Assembly (NCBI RefSeq): GCF_030580935.1
Contig: NZ_JAUQOM010000005.1
Coordinates: forward strand, 124,001-188,000
Direction: 5' to 3'
Length of the DNA: 64,000 nucleotides
From: Sphingobium cyanobacteriorum
Lineage (GTDB): Bacteria; Pseudomonadota; Alphaproteobacteria; Sphingomonadales; Sphingomonadaceae
Shown here one piece after another: positions 25,630 through 35,443 of the stretch. The notes beneath the pieces were generated by a model. The model was not told the origin of the DNA. It did not search any database and worked only from the letters and a program-made list of their open reading frames with translations. Made by a program: the position numbers and the translations under genes. Numbering within the stretch: position 1 is the first letter of the stretch; each line of letters starts with the position of its first letter.

Positions 25630-26409
25630 ATGCCGGAGTTCGAGAACCCAGATCATTGGAACACCGCCGCTCGGCATTATGAAAAGACGGCGCACCCCTT
25701 CACCATGCGCTATGCCGAGGCCGCGCTGGCGCGCGTTCCGCTGACACCGGACAGCCGCGTCCTTGATGTCGCGGCTGGCACCGGCGCGCTGGCGCTGACC
25801 GCAGCACGAAGCGGTGCGCAGGTGCTCGCAACCGACTTTTCGCCCGCCATGGTGGAGCGTATTGCGGCGGCGAACATGCCAAATGTCGAAACGCGGGTGA
25901 TGGATGGACAGGCGCTGGCGCTGGACGATGGCAGTTTCGATGCGGTGTTCTCGATCTTCGGCGTCATCATGTTTCCAGACTGGCGCAAGGGCCTTGCCGA
26001 AATGGCAAGGGTAACGCGCATCGGCGGGACGGGCGTTGTTGCGACATGGCAGGATCGGGGCGCCGCAACCTTCCTGCTGCTCGGCCAGATCCGTCGCAAG
26101 CTGTTTCCTGATCTTGGGGGCATGACCATGCCGGACGCGGTCAGAACGCTGAGCGACCCGGCAGATTTCGCGCGCGAGCTGGTCCTTGCGGGATATCACG
26201 ATCCACGGATTGAAGAGGTCACCTACGAATATCCGCTGGATATGGCCTTGCTTGTCGAGCCCGATACCCTGTTCGGCATGTCGCCCGACTGGACCAGTCT
26301 GAGCGATGCGGAGAAAGGCGCAGTCATCGCCGAAGTGCGCGCTATGGCTGGCGATCGCGCGATCCTTCCTATCCCTTCGACTGCGCTTATCGCAGTGGCC
26401 CGGCGGTGA
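25630..26409 (+). CDS. Class I SAM-dependent methyltransferase
   Basis: This 259-residue enzyme has a Rossmann-like methyltransferase core: motif I VLDVAAGTGALALTAA near residue 45, ATDFSPAMVERI after strand 2, VMDGQALALDDGSFDAVFSIFGVIMFPD for motifs III-IV and RIGGTGVVATW after. It resembles UbiE/COQ5-like small-molecule methyltransferases; the substrate is unknown. I chose ATG 25630 because GGAG lies 8 nt upstream; an in-frame ATG at 25609 is less well placed. The divergent Rrf2 gene probably controls it. Confidence 0.85.
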   Translation: MPEFENPDHWNTAARHYEKTAHPFTMRYAEAALARVPLTPDSRVLDVAAGTGALALTAARSGAQVLATDFSPAMVERIAAANMPNVETRVMDGQALALDDGSFDAVFSIFGVIMFPDWRKGLAEMARVTRIGGTGVVATWQDRGAATFLLLGQIRRKLFPDLGGMTMPDAVRTLSDPADFARELVLAGYHDPRIEEVTYEYPLDMALLVEPDTLFGMSPDWTSLSDAEKGAVIAEVRAMAGDRAILPIPSTALIAVARR

Positions 26410-26903
26410 ACCAGAATATTTTCTGCTAAGTGTGTAGCGGCAATGTCCTTCCTCGAATCGGCTATGGTGCGTTTCGGCAAGAGCAGCCGTTCTGGCGCGG
26501 GCAGGGAACGGCTCGAGTTGGTCGACAGGCGACCTTGCAAACTAGCAGCTACCCCAGAATCTGAGCTGCAAACCTCATATTCCATAGTCGGCGAAATGTG
26601 GTCTGACCAAGGCCCTCTTTCGCACCGATGCGATAACTGCAAAACCGCAAGCCAAAGCTGTCAGATCCGACTGAAGTGATGATTCCAGTCTGAGGCTTGG
26701 GGCTAACAATATTCCACACTGGACAACCAAAATATATCTCTTCAATGTACCTGGACGTCGGTGGACACTTATGGAAACTGGATGATTGTGGTATAGGATG
26801 CGGGAAGCAACCATTTTGCATAATGAATTGATTTTAATATCAAATTCTTAGTTGTGGACCTTCCAAGTCCCCCATCTCCGCCATTTTTTCCGTCTGGCGC
26901 TTC
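26410..26903. other. Intergenic stretch without recognisable genes
   Basis: Nearly 500 bases separate the methyltransferase gene from the phosphatase gene. Open frames here are short and without family motifs, and the part from about 26640 to 26860 is richer in A and T than its surroundings. I see no terminator, tRNA or insertion sequence ends; an eroded mobile element is possible but not demonstrable. Confidence 0.4.
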
Positions 26904-27455
26904 ATGATCCGATCCCGTTTCGGCACCTTGCGCGGGCTGGTGCGTCTGGCTCTGTCCTATCCGCAACTGGCGCTCGGCCGGTCGGCCAGCGTTGCGGGCG
27001 ATCCGGCGCAGGTGCGGCGGCTGGTGTTCGTGTGCCAGGGCAATATCTGTCGCAGCGCCTTTGCCGATGTCGTCGCGCGGGGGGCCGGGGCGCAGAGCGC
27101 ATCCTTTGGCCTGTCGACCACCACCGGCCGCGCGGCACATGGCCCGGCCATCGCCGCCGCGCGGGCGCTGGGGCATGACCTGTCGGCGCATCGGGCGATC
27201 GACCTGAAGGATTACAGGCCGCAGCCGGGCGACCTGCTGCTGGCGATGGAGGTGCGGCAATTGCACCGGCTGGCGGCCGATCCACGGCTGAACGGCCTGC
27301 CACGCATGTTGCTGGGCCGCTGGACGCGGCCGATGCTGCCGCATCTGCACGATCCCTACGGGCTGGACGACCGTTATATGGCGCGCTGCCTGGCGCGGAT
27401 CGAGCGGGCGGTGGGCGCGCTGGTCAGCGCTTTCCCCGGCGCACGGCTTTCCTGA
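26904..27455 (+). CDS. Low-molecular-weight protein tyrosine phosphatase
   Basis: This 183-residue protein contains the LMW-PTP loop VFVCQGNICRS (Cys44 to Arg50, the C-x5-R nucleophile loop) and HDPYG near residue 150 with the general-acid Asp. An N-terminal extension of about 38 residues (RGLVRLALSYPQLALG) precedes the domain. In Gram-negative bacteria such phosphatases often act on tyrosine kinases of exopolysaccharide export; the neighbouring deacetylase and ATP-grasp genes fit a surface-polysaccharide setting. Its 3' end overlaps the convergent ATP-grasp gene by 32 bp. Confidence 0.85.
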   Translation: MIRSRFGTLRGLVRLALSYPQLALGRSASVAGDPAQVRRLVFVCQGNICRSAFADVVARGAGAQSASFGLSTTTGRAAHGPAIAAARALGHDLSAHRAIDLKDYRPQPGDLLLAMEVRQLHRLAADPRLNGLPRMLLGRWTRPMLPHLHDPYGLDDRYMARCLARIERAVGALVSAFPGARLS

Positions 27456-28638
27456 CGATCTGCGCCATGTCGCGCAGCCAGGGGCGCGGGTCGGACGGAC
27501 TGAAAACAAAATAGCGGACGCGCGGGTCGAGAAATCCAGCCAGATAGCTGGCCAGATCAGCCAGCGGGCGACGACGGAAGAAAGGATCGCCGATGCGACC
27601 GGGCGCGAACAGGATGCGCGCCAGCCGCTTGGTTTCGGGCACCATATAGCGCGCGCGCAGATCGTCACGCGGCGCGGGGGCGGGATCGCCCTGCCCCAGC
27701 ACCGTGCGACGATAGGCTTCCCAGGCGAAATGCGCGCCGCAATAGCGGGCAAGCGGCAGGCTGCCCCAGAAGCGGCCATTGACCTCCATCAGCCAATATC
27801 GGCCGCTGTCGGGTTCGTAGCGATATTCGACCATCGCCGGGCCGTCCCAGCCGATCGCACGCAGCAACGCTTCCGACAAGGCCATCTGGGCGTGATGGGC
27901 ATCCGCCGGCTCGGCCCGGCAGCAGGTCGACACGCCGCCTTCGGGCGGCCATTCGTGCAGGCGGCGATGCTGGAAGCGCAGCGTGGCGCGACCATCCTGC
28001 ATGTAGAGCATCTGGCCCAGCCCCACGCCCCGGCAATATTGCTGGATCAGCGGCCAGCGACCGATCGGCGCATAGCGGTCCAGCAGCGCGCGCAGATCCT
28101 GCGGGGTGCGGATATAGTCGGCCTTGACCCACGCGATCCCGGCACGGTCCAGAATCGGCAGGATTTCGGGTGGATTGGCCCATTTGGCCACCAGCGGATA
28201 GGGCAGGTCGGCCATCCTTGCCGCGACATCATCGCCCGCGCGCGGTTGCCATGTCTGCGGCGCCAGCAGGCCGACGGCCGCCGCCGCTTCGAGCGTGCGC
28301 AGCTTGTCGACCACCTTGCCCAGCGGACCGGCGCGGGGGGTGAGGATATGGCAGTCGCCGATCCGGGACGGCAGCGCCGACAGGGCGATCAGGTCCGCTT
28401 CGGAAATGGCCAGTACCGCGCCCGCGCCGGTGCGCGCGATAAGGGCGGGCAGCCATTGCGCGACCGGGCCGGCCGGGCGCACCGATCCGCTGCGGCAATA
28501 GCGCGACGCCAGGCCGATCGCGCGCGCATCATGGGCGACGCCATGGACCGGCACGCCATGCGCGCCCAGTTCGCGCACGACCGTCAGGCCGATGGCGTTT
28601 TCCAGGCCCAGGACAATCGCGACAGGGTATCGCGTCAC
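27424..28638 (-). CDS. ATP-grasp family ligase
   Basis: This protein of about 404 residues has an N-terminal Rossmann-like pre-ATP-grasp domain (VAIVLGLENAIGLTVVREL), then GKVVDKLRTLEAAAAVGLLAPQTW, PLVAKWANP and a C-terminal metal-binding segment MVEYRYEPDSGRYWLMEVNGRFWG, all standard for ATP-grasp carboxylate-amine/thiol ligases. It would join a carboxylate to an amine with ATP; the partners are unknown. I place the start at GTG 28638, which overlaps the deacetylase stop by 4 nt (GTGA); an ATG at 28677 would overlap further. The coupling suggests both enzymes act on the same molecule, possibly a surface glycan or a secreted metabolite. Confidence 0.78.
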   Translation of the reverse strand: MTRYPVAIVLGLENAIGLTVVRELGAHGVPVHGVAHDARAIGLASRYCRSGSVRPAGPVAQWLPALIARTGAGAVLAISEADLIALSALPSRIGDCHILTPRAGPLGKVVDKLRTLEAAAAVGLLAPQTWQPRAGDDVAARMADLPYPLVAKWANPPEILPILDRAGIAWVKADYIRTPQDLRALLDRYAPIGRWPLIQQYCRGVGLGQMLYMQDGRATLRFQHRRLHEWPPEGGVSTCCRAEPADAHHAQMALSEALLRAIGWDGPAMVEYRYEPDSGRYWLMEVNGRFWGSLPLARYCGAHFAWEAYRRTVLGQGDPAPAPRDDLRARYMVPETKRLARILFAPGRIGDPFFRRRPLADLASYLAGFLDPRVRYFVFSPSDPRPWLRDMAQIVRKAVRRGKR

Positions 28639-29615
28639 GCAGGAACCAGACGATGTTCGTAGCGCCAGGTCGCCCATGCCTGTTGCGCGATGCGCAGGCC
28701 GGTGCGCAGCCGGCTGGGCGCGGCGCGGCTGAGGCCGCGGGCGGGTTGGTCGGCGAGGCTGGCGGGCAGGTCATGGAAGCCCGCGCCATGGAGGGCGGGC
28801 AGATGCGCCGCTGCCCGGCAGAGCGCCCTGAACCGGGCGATGACCGCGCCATTGGGCCGCTGGCGATCGCGCGAGAGCATTTCGAAACTGTGGGTGACGA
28901 CGCAGAAGGCGTCATGCCCTTCATCCACGGCATGGCGCAGGCCCGCACGCATCTCCGCCGCCGACAGCGCGCAGATCTGCGCGGGGCGGAACCGGCCGGG
29001 CCGATCCGCGATGCCGGAAACGGGCAATTCGGCAACGCCCAGATGGCGGGTCGCGCCGATCTGCCCCGAATCGAGGGAAATGCCGCATTCGCGGCCGAGA
29101 TAGGCGGGATTGACGCTGCTGTCCCAGGCCACCCCGATCGTCGCGAGCGCGCGCAGCGTGTCGTCATTCGCGCCGAAATTGCCGGCACGAAAGGCGGTGA
29201 TGGCGGGAGCGCCTGCATATTCCAGCAAGTCCCTGGCGAGGGTCAGCAGGACGATCTGATCATCCAGCGCAAAGTCGCCGATATTGCGGCCCCGGCGGTC
29301 GCCGACCGGCGACGCCTTCGCCCAGGCGAGCCATTCGGTATGGACATGCATCTGCACTTCATGCCCCCGGCCGACGATCGCGTCGACCACGGGCTTGAGG
29401 AAATCGGCGCCATCGACCAGGGCCGGCATCGGATCGAGGAAGAATACGCCCTTGAGGCCATGGGCGTCGAGCAGGTCCATCTGCCAGCCGATGCCATAGC
29501 CCTGCCCCTGCGTTTCCGCCCAGATCGAGCGGCGCACATTGTCCGCCAGGCTGAGGCCGCGCTGGTGCAGCGCGGAGGACAGCTCGGTATCGACGGTGAT
29601 CAGCAGCGCGGTCAT
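28635..29615 (-). CDS. Polysaccharide deacetylase-family (NodB-like) protein
   Basis: This 326-residue protein shows the NodB-homology layout: LLITVDTELSS with the catalytic Asp-Glu near residue 9, GHEVQMHVHTEWLAW with metal-binding His residues near 85-95, and AFRAGNFGANDDTL near 145. It would remove acetyl or similar groups from a sugar polymer or precursor. There is no signal peptide, so it may act on a cytoplasmic precursor. It leads the coupled pair with the ATP-grasp gene and lies near the tyrosine phosphatase, suggesting a capsule or exopolysaccharide modification unit. Confidence 0.8.
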   Translation of the reverse strand: MTALLITVDTELSSALHQRGLSLADNVRRSIWAETQGQGYGIGWQMDLLDAHGLKGVFFLDPMPALVDGADFLKPVVDAIVGRGHEVQMHVHTEWLAWAKASPVGDRRGRNIGDFALDDQIVLLTLARDLLEYAGAPAITAFRAGNFGANDDTLRALATIGVAWDSSVNPAYLGRECGISLDSGQIGATRHLGVAELPVSGIADRPGRFRPAQICALSAAEMRAGLRHAVDEGHDAFCVVTHSFEMLSRDRQRPNGAVIARFRALCRAAAHLPALHGAGFHDLPASLADQPARGLSRAAPSRLRTGLRIAQQAWATWRYEHRLVPA

Positions 29616-29775
29616 GGAGCAGTCCGGTCAGGGGGCGACAAGCCTGCATTAGAGGACAGGGGTTAAGGAGCGGTAATATATCCCCGCACGATCAGGCCGG
29701 TGGCATAGTGGAAAACAGGCCACCCGCCGTCAATCCACATCTGCCCCGGCCCGGACGCCCCCGTCCGCCGTCCCG

Positions 29776-30270
29776 TCACTCGATCAGGGAAAACTGGCCG
29801 TAATTGCCCTGGAAGAAGAGCAGCGGCCGTTCCGGCCGCTCAACCTCCAGCGCCACCACCCGGCCCAGCACGATATAATGGTCGCCCGCTTCATGCACGG
29901 CGTCGAGCGCGCAGTCGATCCAGGCGACGACATCGTCCAGAATCGGCGACCCATTGGCCGAAACCCGGTGCGAGATGCCGGCGAACTTGTCCGGGCCGGG
30001 GCCGGCGATCTGGCGGCAGAGCGGCTGCTGGTCGCTGGCGAGCACATTGACGCAGAATTTGCCGACCGATTGCAGGCGGGGCCAACTGCTGGAGCTTTTG
30101 GCCGGGAAGAAGGCGACCAGAGGCGGATCGAGCGACACCGAGGTGAAGGAGCCGACCACCATGCCGACCGGCGTATCGTCGTCCTGCGTCGCGGTGACGA
30201 CGCAAACCCCGGTGGGATAATGGCCCAGCACGCGCCGAAAGGTCGCATTATCGAAACTGACGCTGCTCAT
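29776..30270 (-). CDS. Flavin reductase (HpaC-like, FMN-binding split barrel)
   Basis: This 164-residue protein matches flavin reductases that serve two-component monooxygenases: FRRVLGHYPTGVCVVTA at the N-terminus, GMVVGSFTSVSLDPPLVAFFP for flavin binding, FCVNVLASDQQPLCRQIAG and DHYIVLGRVVALEVE at the end. It would use NAD(P)H to reduce FMN or FAD. No monooxygenase partner gene is adjacent. The start ATG at 30270 gives the normal family length. Confidence 0.88.
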   Translation of the reverse strand: MSSVSFDNATFRRVLGHYPTGVCVVTATQDDDTPVGMVVGSFTSVSLDPPLVAFFPAKSSSSWPRLQSVGKFCVNVLASDQQPLCRQIAGPGPDKFAGISHRVSANGSPILDDVVAWIDCALDAVHEAGDHYIVLGRVVALEVERPERPLLFFQGNYGQFSLIE

Positions 30271-30386
30271 CGCTGCTCACTCCCCAACCATGTCATGCCT
30301 GTCCCTGTCGTTCCGGGAAGCGGCATTGCAAGTGAAAAAAACGCACCGGGCCGACAAGACAATCTTCGTCCGCCGGCACGCGACCG

Positions 30387-32648
30387 TCAAAGCGCGATGC
30401 CGCCCGCCGCCAGCACCGCCAGCGTCAGCAGTTCCGATGCGTTGGAGGACATGGTGGCGATCTGCACCGATTTTTCCATGCCGACCAGCACCGGGCCGAT
30501 CATCGACGTGCCGCCCAGTTCGCGCAGCAGCTTGGCCGAGATATTGGCCGATTGCAGCCCCGGCATGACCAGCACATTGGCCGGGCCGGACAGGCGGCTG
30601 AAGGGGTAGTTTTTCATGACCGCCGGGTTGAGCGCCACGTCCGCCGTCATTTCCCCTTCATATTCGAAATCGACATCGCGTTCGTCGAGCAGCTTCACCG
30701 CGTCGCGCACATTGTCGAGATAGGCGCCGGGCGGATTGCCGAAATTGGAATAGGAAAGGAAGGCGACGCGCGGGTCGAGCCCCATGCGGCGGGCGACCGC
30801 GACGGTGCCTTCGGCAATGTCGGCCAGTTCGCTGGCGGTGGGGCGTTCATTGACCGTGGTGTCGGCCAGGAACACGGTCTTGTCCTTGGCCACCAGCACA
30901 TGGATGCCAAAGGGGGTGCGGCCGGCCGCCGGGTCCATCACCCGCTTCACTTCACGCAGCGTCTGGGCATAGGGGCGGGTCATGCCGGTGATCATCGCAT
31001 CGGCCACGCCCATCCTGACCAGCAGCGTGCCGAAGATGTTGCGATCACGATTGACCATCCGCTCGCAATCGCGGCGCAGATAGCCGCGCCGCTGGAGCCG
31101 GGCATAGAGCGCGTCGACCATGGCGGGCACCAGCGGCGAATTGACGCTGTTGTGCAGTTCGAAACTTTCAGGATCGCGCACACCCAGGGCCTTGAGCTTT
31201 TCGATCACCTCGCCACGGCCGACCAGCACCGGGATGCCATAGCCCAGTTCCCGGAACTGGATCGCCGCGCGCAGCACCACTTCCTCTTCCGCTTCGGCGA
31301 ACACGACGCGCTTGGGATTGGCCTTCGCCACTTCATAGGCGGTGGTGAGAACGGTGGTGGTCGGGTTGAGCCGCGCCTTGAGGGATTGACGATAGGCCGC
31401 CATGTCCGCGATCGGTTTTTGCGCGACGCCGGATTCCATCGCCGCCTGGGCGACGGCAGCGGGCACGACTTCCATCAGGCGCGGGTCGAACGGCGCGGGG
31501 ATGATGTAGTCGGGACCGAAACTGTGCGAGCGGCCATAGGCCTTGGCCACTTCTTCGGGCACCTGTTCGCGCGCCAGTTCGGCGATGGCATGGGCGGCGG
31601 CCAGCTTCATCGCTTCGTTGATGGTGGTCGCCCGGACATCGAGCGCGCCGCGGAAGATGAAGGGGAAGCCGATGACATTGTTGACCTGGTTGGGATAGTC
31701 GGAACGGCCGGTGGCGACGATGGCTTCGGGACGCACGGCCTTGGCATCGGGCGGGGTGATTTCGGGGTCGGGATTGGCCATGGCGAAGATGATCGGCTTT
31801 TCGCCCATATCCTTGACCATGTCGGGCGTCACCGCCCCCTTGACCGAGAGGCCGAGGAACACGTCGGCGCCCTTCATCGCGTCCTTGAGCGTGCGCGCAT
31901 CGGTCCTGACCGCATGGGCCGACTTCCACTGGTTCATGCCCTCGGTACGGCCCTGGTAGATCACGCCCTTGCTGTCGCACATGATGACATTGTCGCCCGC
32001 GACGCCCAGCGCCTTGATCAGTTCGGTGCAGGCGATCGAGGCCGCGCCCGCGCCATTGACCACGACCTTGAGGTCTTTCAGTTCCCGCCCGGTCAGCATC
32101 GCCGCGTTGATGACGCCGGCCGCCGCGATGATCGCGGTGCCGTGCTGGTCATCATGAAAGACCGGAATGTTCATCCGTTCCTTGAGCGTCTGTTCGATGA
32201 TGAAGCATTCGGGCGCCTTGATATCTTCAAGATTGATGCCGCCGAAGGTCGGCTCCATCAGTTCGACCGCATCGATGAAACGATCGACATCCTCCGTCTT
32301 GAGTTCGATATCGATGGAATCCACGTCGGCGAAGCGCTTGAACAGCACCGCCTTGCCCTCCATCACCGGCTTGGACGCCAGCGCACCCAGATTGCCCAGG
32401 CCCAGGATCGCCGTGCCATTGGTGATGACCGCGACCAGATTGCCCTTGGCGGTATAATCATAGGCGGTCGCCGGATCGGCGGCGATGGCGCGCACCGGCA
32501 CCGCGACGCCGGGCGAATAGGCAAGGCTGAGGTCGCGCTGGGTCGCCATCGGTTTCGACGCGATGATCTCGATCTTGCCGGGGCGCCCGGTCGAGTGGAA
32601 GAACAGCGCCTCGCGCTCGGAAAATTCCACATTCGATTTGTCGGACAT
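30387..32648 (-). CDS. maeB: NADP-dependent malic enzyme fused to phosphotransacetylase-like domain
   Basis: This 753-residue enzyme converts malate to pyruvate and CO2 with NADP. The malic domain is visible as [25 protein letters not shown] and [20 protein letters not shown] near residues 20-90, the cofactor-binding domain as [16 protein letters not shown] near 190, and a C-terminal phosphotransacetylase-like domain from about 430, as in large bacterial MaeB proteins, where it regulates by acetyl-CoA. I use ATG 32648; ATG 32660 and 32672 are in frame and neither has a clear ribosome binding site. It is divergent from mutS. Confidence 0.93.
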   Translation of the reverse strand: MSDKSNVEFSEREALFFHSTGRPGKIEIIASKPMATQRDLSLAYSPGVAVPVRAIAADPATAYDYTAKGNLVAVITNGTAILGLGNLGALASKPVMEGKAVLFKRFADVDSIDIELKTEDVDRFIDAVELMEPTFGGINLEDIKAPECFIIEQTLKERMNIPVFHDDQHGTAIIAAAGVINAAMLTGRELKDLKVVVNGAGAASIACTELIKALGVAGDNVIMCDSKGVIYQGRTEGMNQWKSAHAVRTDARTLKDAMKGADVFLGLSVKGAVTPDMVKDMGEKPIIFAMANPDPEITPPDAKAVRPEAIVATGRSDYPNQVNNVIGFPFIFRGALDVRATTINEAMKLAAAHAIAELAREQVPEEVAKAYGRSHSFGPDYIIPAPFDPRLMEVVPAAVAQAAMESGVAQKPIADMAAYRQSLKARLNPTTTVLTTAYEVAKANPKRVVFAEAEEEVVLRAAIQFRELGYGIPVLVGRGEVIEKLKALGVRDPESFELHNSVNSPLVPAMVDALYARLQRRGYLRRDCERMVNRDRNIFGTLLVRMGVADAMITGMTRPYAQTLREVKRVMDPAAGRTPFGIHVLVAKDKTVFLADTTVNERPTASELADIAEGTVAVARRMGLDPRVAFLSYSNFGNPPGAYLDNVRDAVKLLDERDVDFEYEGEMTADVALNPAVMKNYPFSRLSGPANVLVMPGLQSANISAKLLRELGGTSMIGPVLVGMEKSVQIATMSSNASELLTLAVLAAGGIAL

Positions 32649-32785
32649 CGCAGCACCCATAGATTGGAACAACAGGGCGGCCCTAGCGGCAAGATTGTCA
32701 TGGGGGCAAGTGCGAGAAACGCAATTTTCCCACCATTTTGCGAAGCGCTGGTTTCGGCGCCGGGTTCAGGCTATCCGCTTGGCCC

Positions 32786-35434
32786 ATGGCCAGTCCGACC
32801 GATAGCAGCACGCAACCCACGCCGATGATGGCACAATATCTGGCGCTCAAGTGCCAGGCGCAGGACTGTCTGCTCTTTTACCGCATGGGCGACTTTTTCG
32901 AACTGTTCTTCGATGACGCCAGGCAAGCGGCCGCGACGCTGGACATCGCGCTGACCAGCCGGGGCGAGCATGGCGGCGTGCCGATCCCGATGTGCGGCGT
33001 GCCGGTGCATAGCGCGGAAGCCTATCTCGCGCGGCTGATCAAGGGCGGGCATCGCGTCGCCATCGCCGAACAGACCGAGACGCCGGCGCAGGCGAAAGCG
33101 CGCGGGGGCAAGACGCTCGTGGCGCGGGCGATCGTGCGCTATGTCACCGCCGGCACGCTGACCGAGGAGACGTTGCTCGACAGCCGCCGCGACAACATGC
33201 TGGTCGCGCTGGCGCAGGTAAGCGGAGACGGCGCGGGCGAGATCGGCATCGCCGCCGCCGACATTTCCACCGGCCGGTTCGAGACGATGACCTGCCCGGT
33301 CGCCGACCTGCCCGCCGAACTGGCGCGGTTGCGGCCGAGCGAGACGGTGGTGGCGGACGGGTCCACGCTGGACGTGGCGGACATGCACAGGTTCGACCGC
33401 GCGGCCTTTTCCAGCAGCCGTGCGGAAACCGCATTGAAACGCCTGTTCGGGGTCGCGACGCTGGACGGGTTCGGCCAGTTCGGCCGCGCGGAACTGGCCG
33501 CGATGGGCGGGCTGATCGCCTATCTCGACCATGCGGGCAAGGGCACCCTGCCCTTCCTGGCCCCGCCGTTGCGCCAGAGCAGCGGCAGCCATGTCGCGAT
33601 CGACGCGGCAACGCGCGAGAGCCTGGAGATCGTGACCACCATGGGCGGCGCGCGGGCAGGCAGCCTGCTGGGCGCGATCGACCGGACGGTGACGGGCGCG
33701 GGCGCGCGATTGCTGGGGCAGGACCTGTCGGCGCCGCTGATGGACCTGTCCATGATCGAGGCGCGGCTGGGGCTGGTGCAGTTGTTCCATGACGATGCGA
33801 CGTTGCGCGACCAGGTGCGCGGCGTGTTGCGGGCGCTGCCCGATATCGGCCGGGCGTTGGGGCGCGTGGCGGTGGGACGGGGCAGCCCGCGCGACCTGGG
33901 GCAGTTGCGCGACGGCCTGGGCGAGGCGCGGCTCCTGCGCGAGCGGCTGGGGCGGATCGCCGACGCGCCGCATCTGTTGCAGCAGTTGCTGCCGGCGCTG
34001 GACGGGCATGGCGCGCTGGTCGATGCGCTCGCCCGCGCGCTGGTGCCTGCGCCGCCGACCGAGACGGCGAACGGCGGCTATATCGCCGACGGCTATGACC
34101 CCGCGCTGGACGAGTTGCGCCGGATGGCGGGGGACGGTCGCCGCGCGATCGCCGCGCTGGAGGCGAAATATCGGGAACAGACCGGCATTTCCGTGCTCAA
34201 GATCCGGCATAATGGCGTGCTGGGCTATCATGTCGAGGTGCCCGCCCGCGCCGCCGACACGCTGATGGCGCCCGACAGCGGCTTCACCCATCGCCAGACG
34301 CTGGCCGGGGTGGTGCGGTTCAATTCAGTCGACCTGCATGAAGAGGCCGGCCGCGTCGCCCAGGCGGGTGCCCATGCCCTGGTCGCCGAGGCCGCGCATC
34401 TGGAGGAACTGATCGGCGCGGTGCTGGACCATAAGGCCGATATCGCCCGCGCGGCGCAGGCGCTGGCGCGGCTCGATGTCGCCGCGGCGCTGGCCGAACG
34501 GGCGGCGGAGGGCGGTTGGCAGCGGCCCCATTTCGTGGCCGATGACGGCGCGGGTCCATGCCTGGACATTGTGGGCGGACGGCATCCGGTGGTGGAGGAT
34601 GCACTGCGCAAGGAAGGCCAGCCCTTCGTCGCCAATGACTGCCGCCTGTCCGACAATGACCGGCTGTGGCTCGTCACCGGCCCGAACATGGGCGGCAAGT
34701 CGACCTTCCTGCGGCAGAATGCGCTGATCGTCATCCTGGCGCAGGCTGGAGGTTACGTCCCTGCGCAATCGACGACGCTGACGCTGGTGGACCGATTGTT
34801 CAGCCGGGTGGGCGCGTCGGACAATCTGGCCAGAGGACGCTCCACCTTCATGGTGGAGATGGTCGAGACGGCGGCGATCCTGGCGCAGGCGACGCCGCGC
34901 AGCTTCGTCATACTGGACGAGGTCGGGCGCGGCACATCCACCTATGACGGGCTGGCGCTGGCCTGGGCGGTGGTGGAGGCGGTGCATGAGGTCAATCGGT
35001 GCCGCTGCCTGTTCGCGACCCACTATCATGAACTGACGCGGCTGGCCGAGACGCTGGCGTCGCTGTCGCTGCACCATGTCCGGGCGCGCGAGTGGAAGGG
35101 CGACCTGATCCTGCTGCACGAGCTGAGCGACGGGCCGGCGGATCGCAGCTATGGGCTGGCGGTGGCGCGGCTGGCGGGGCTTCCGCCCGCCGTGCTCAAG
35201 CGCGCGAAGGACGTGCTGGCGCGGCTGGAGGCGGGGAAGGCCAGGACCGGCGGGATCGCCGCGGGGCTGGACGACCTGCCGCTGTTCGCCGCCGTCGCCG
35301 CGCAGGCGGAAGCGACAGTCGACCCGCTGCGCGCGGCGATCGACGCGATCGATGCCGATGCGCTGTCCCCGCGTGAAGCACTCGATCAGCTTTACCGATT
35401 GAAACAACTGGCCGCCGACGCGCGGCATGACTAG
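32786..35434 (+). CDS. mutS: DNA mismatch repair ATPase MutS
   Basis: This 882-residue protein recognises mismatches and starts repair. The mismatch-binding N-terminus has YRMGDFFELFFDDA with the Phe-x-Glu motif, then connector and lever domains, and the ABC-type ATPase with Walker A GPNMGGKST near residue 632, DEVGRGTSTYDG near 710 and FATHYHELTRL. The C-terminus ends in a helical dimer segment (SPREALDQLYRLKQL). The ATG at 32786 fits the usual N-terminus (ASPTDSSTQPTPMMAQYLALK region). It is followed 9 bp later by glnD on the same strand. Confidence 0.95.
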   Translation: MASPTDSSTQPTPMMAQYLALKCQAQDCLLFYRMGDFFELFFDDARQAAATLDIALTSRGEHGGVPIPMCGVPVHSAEAYLARLIKGGHRVAIAEQTETPAQAKARGGKTLVARAIVRYVTAGTLTEETLLDSRRDNMLVALAQVSGDGAGEIGIAAADISTGRFETMTCPVADLPAELARLRPSETVVADGSTLDVADMHRFDRAAFSSSRAETALKRLFGVATLDGFGQFGRAELAAMGGLIAYLDHAGKGTLPFLAPPLRQSSGSHVAIDAATRESLEIVTTMGGARAGSLLGAIDRTVTGAGARLLGQDLSAPLMDLSMIEARLGLVQLFHDDATLRDQVRGVLRALPDIGRALGRVAVGRGSPRDLGQLRDGLGEARLLRERLGRIADAPHLLQQLLPALDGHGALVDALARALVPAPPTETANGGYIADGYDPALDELRRMAGDGRRAIAALEAKYREQTGISVLKIRHNGVLGYHVEVPARAADTLMAPDSGFTHRQTLAGVVRFNSVDLHEEAGRVAQAGAHALVAEAAHLEELIGAVLDHKADIARAAQALARLDVAAALAERAAEGGWQRPHFVADDGAGPCLDIVGGRHPVVEDALRKEGQPFVANDCRLSDNDRLWLVTGPNMGGKSTFLRQNALIVILAQAGGYVPAQSTTLTLVDRLFSRVGASDNLARGRSTFMVEMVETAAILAQATPRSFVILDEVGRGTSTYDGLALAWAVVEAVHEVNRCRCLFATHYHELTRLAETLASLSLHHVRAREWKGDLILLHELSDGPADRSYGLAVARLAGLPPAVLKRAKDVLARLEAGKARTGGIAAGLDDLPLFAAVAAQAEATVDPLRAAIDAIDADALSPREALDQLYRLKQLAADARHD

Positions 35435-35443
35435 ATAAGGCCG

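Noticed and set aside
26410..26903. Insertion sequence remnant
   Set aside because: No terminal repeats, target duplication or transposase motif could be found on either strand.
30552..32828. 758-codon plus-strand frame opposite maeB
   Set aside because: Shadow of maeB; His/Arg-rich composition and no recognisable domain.
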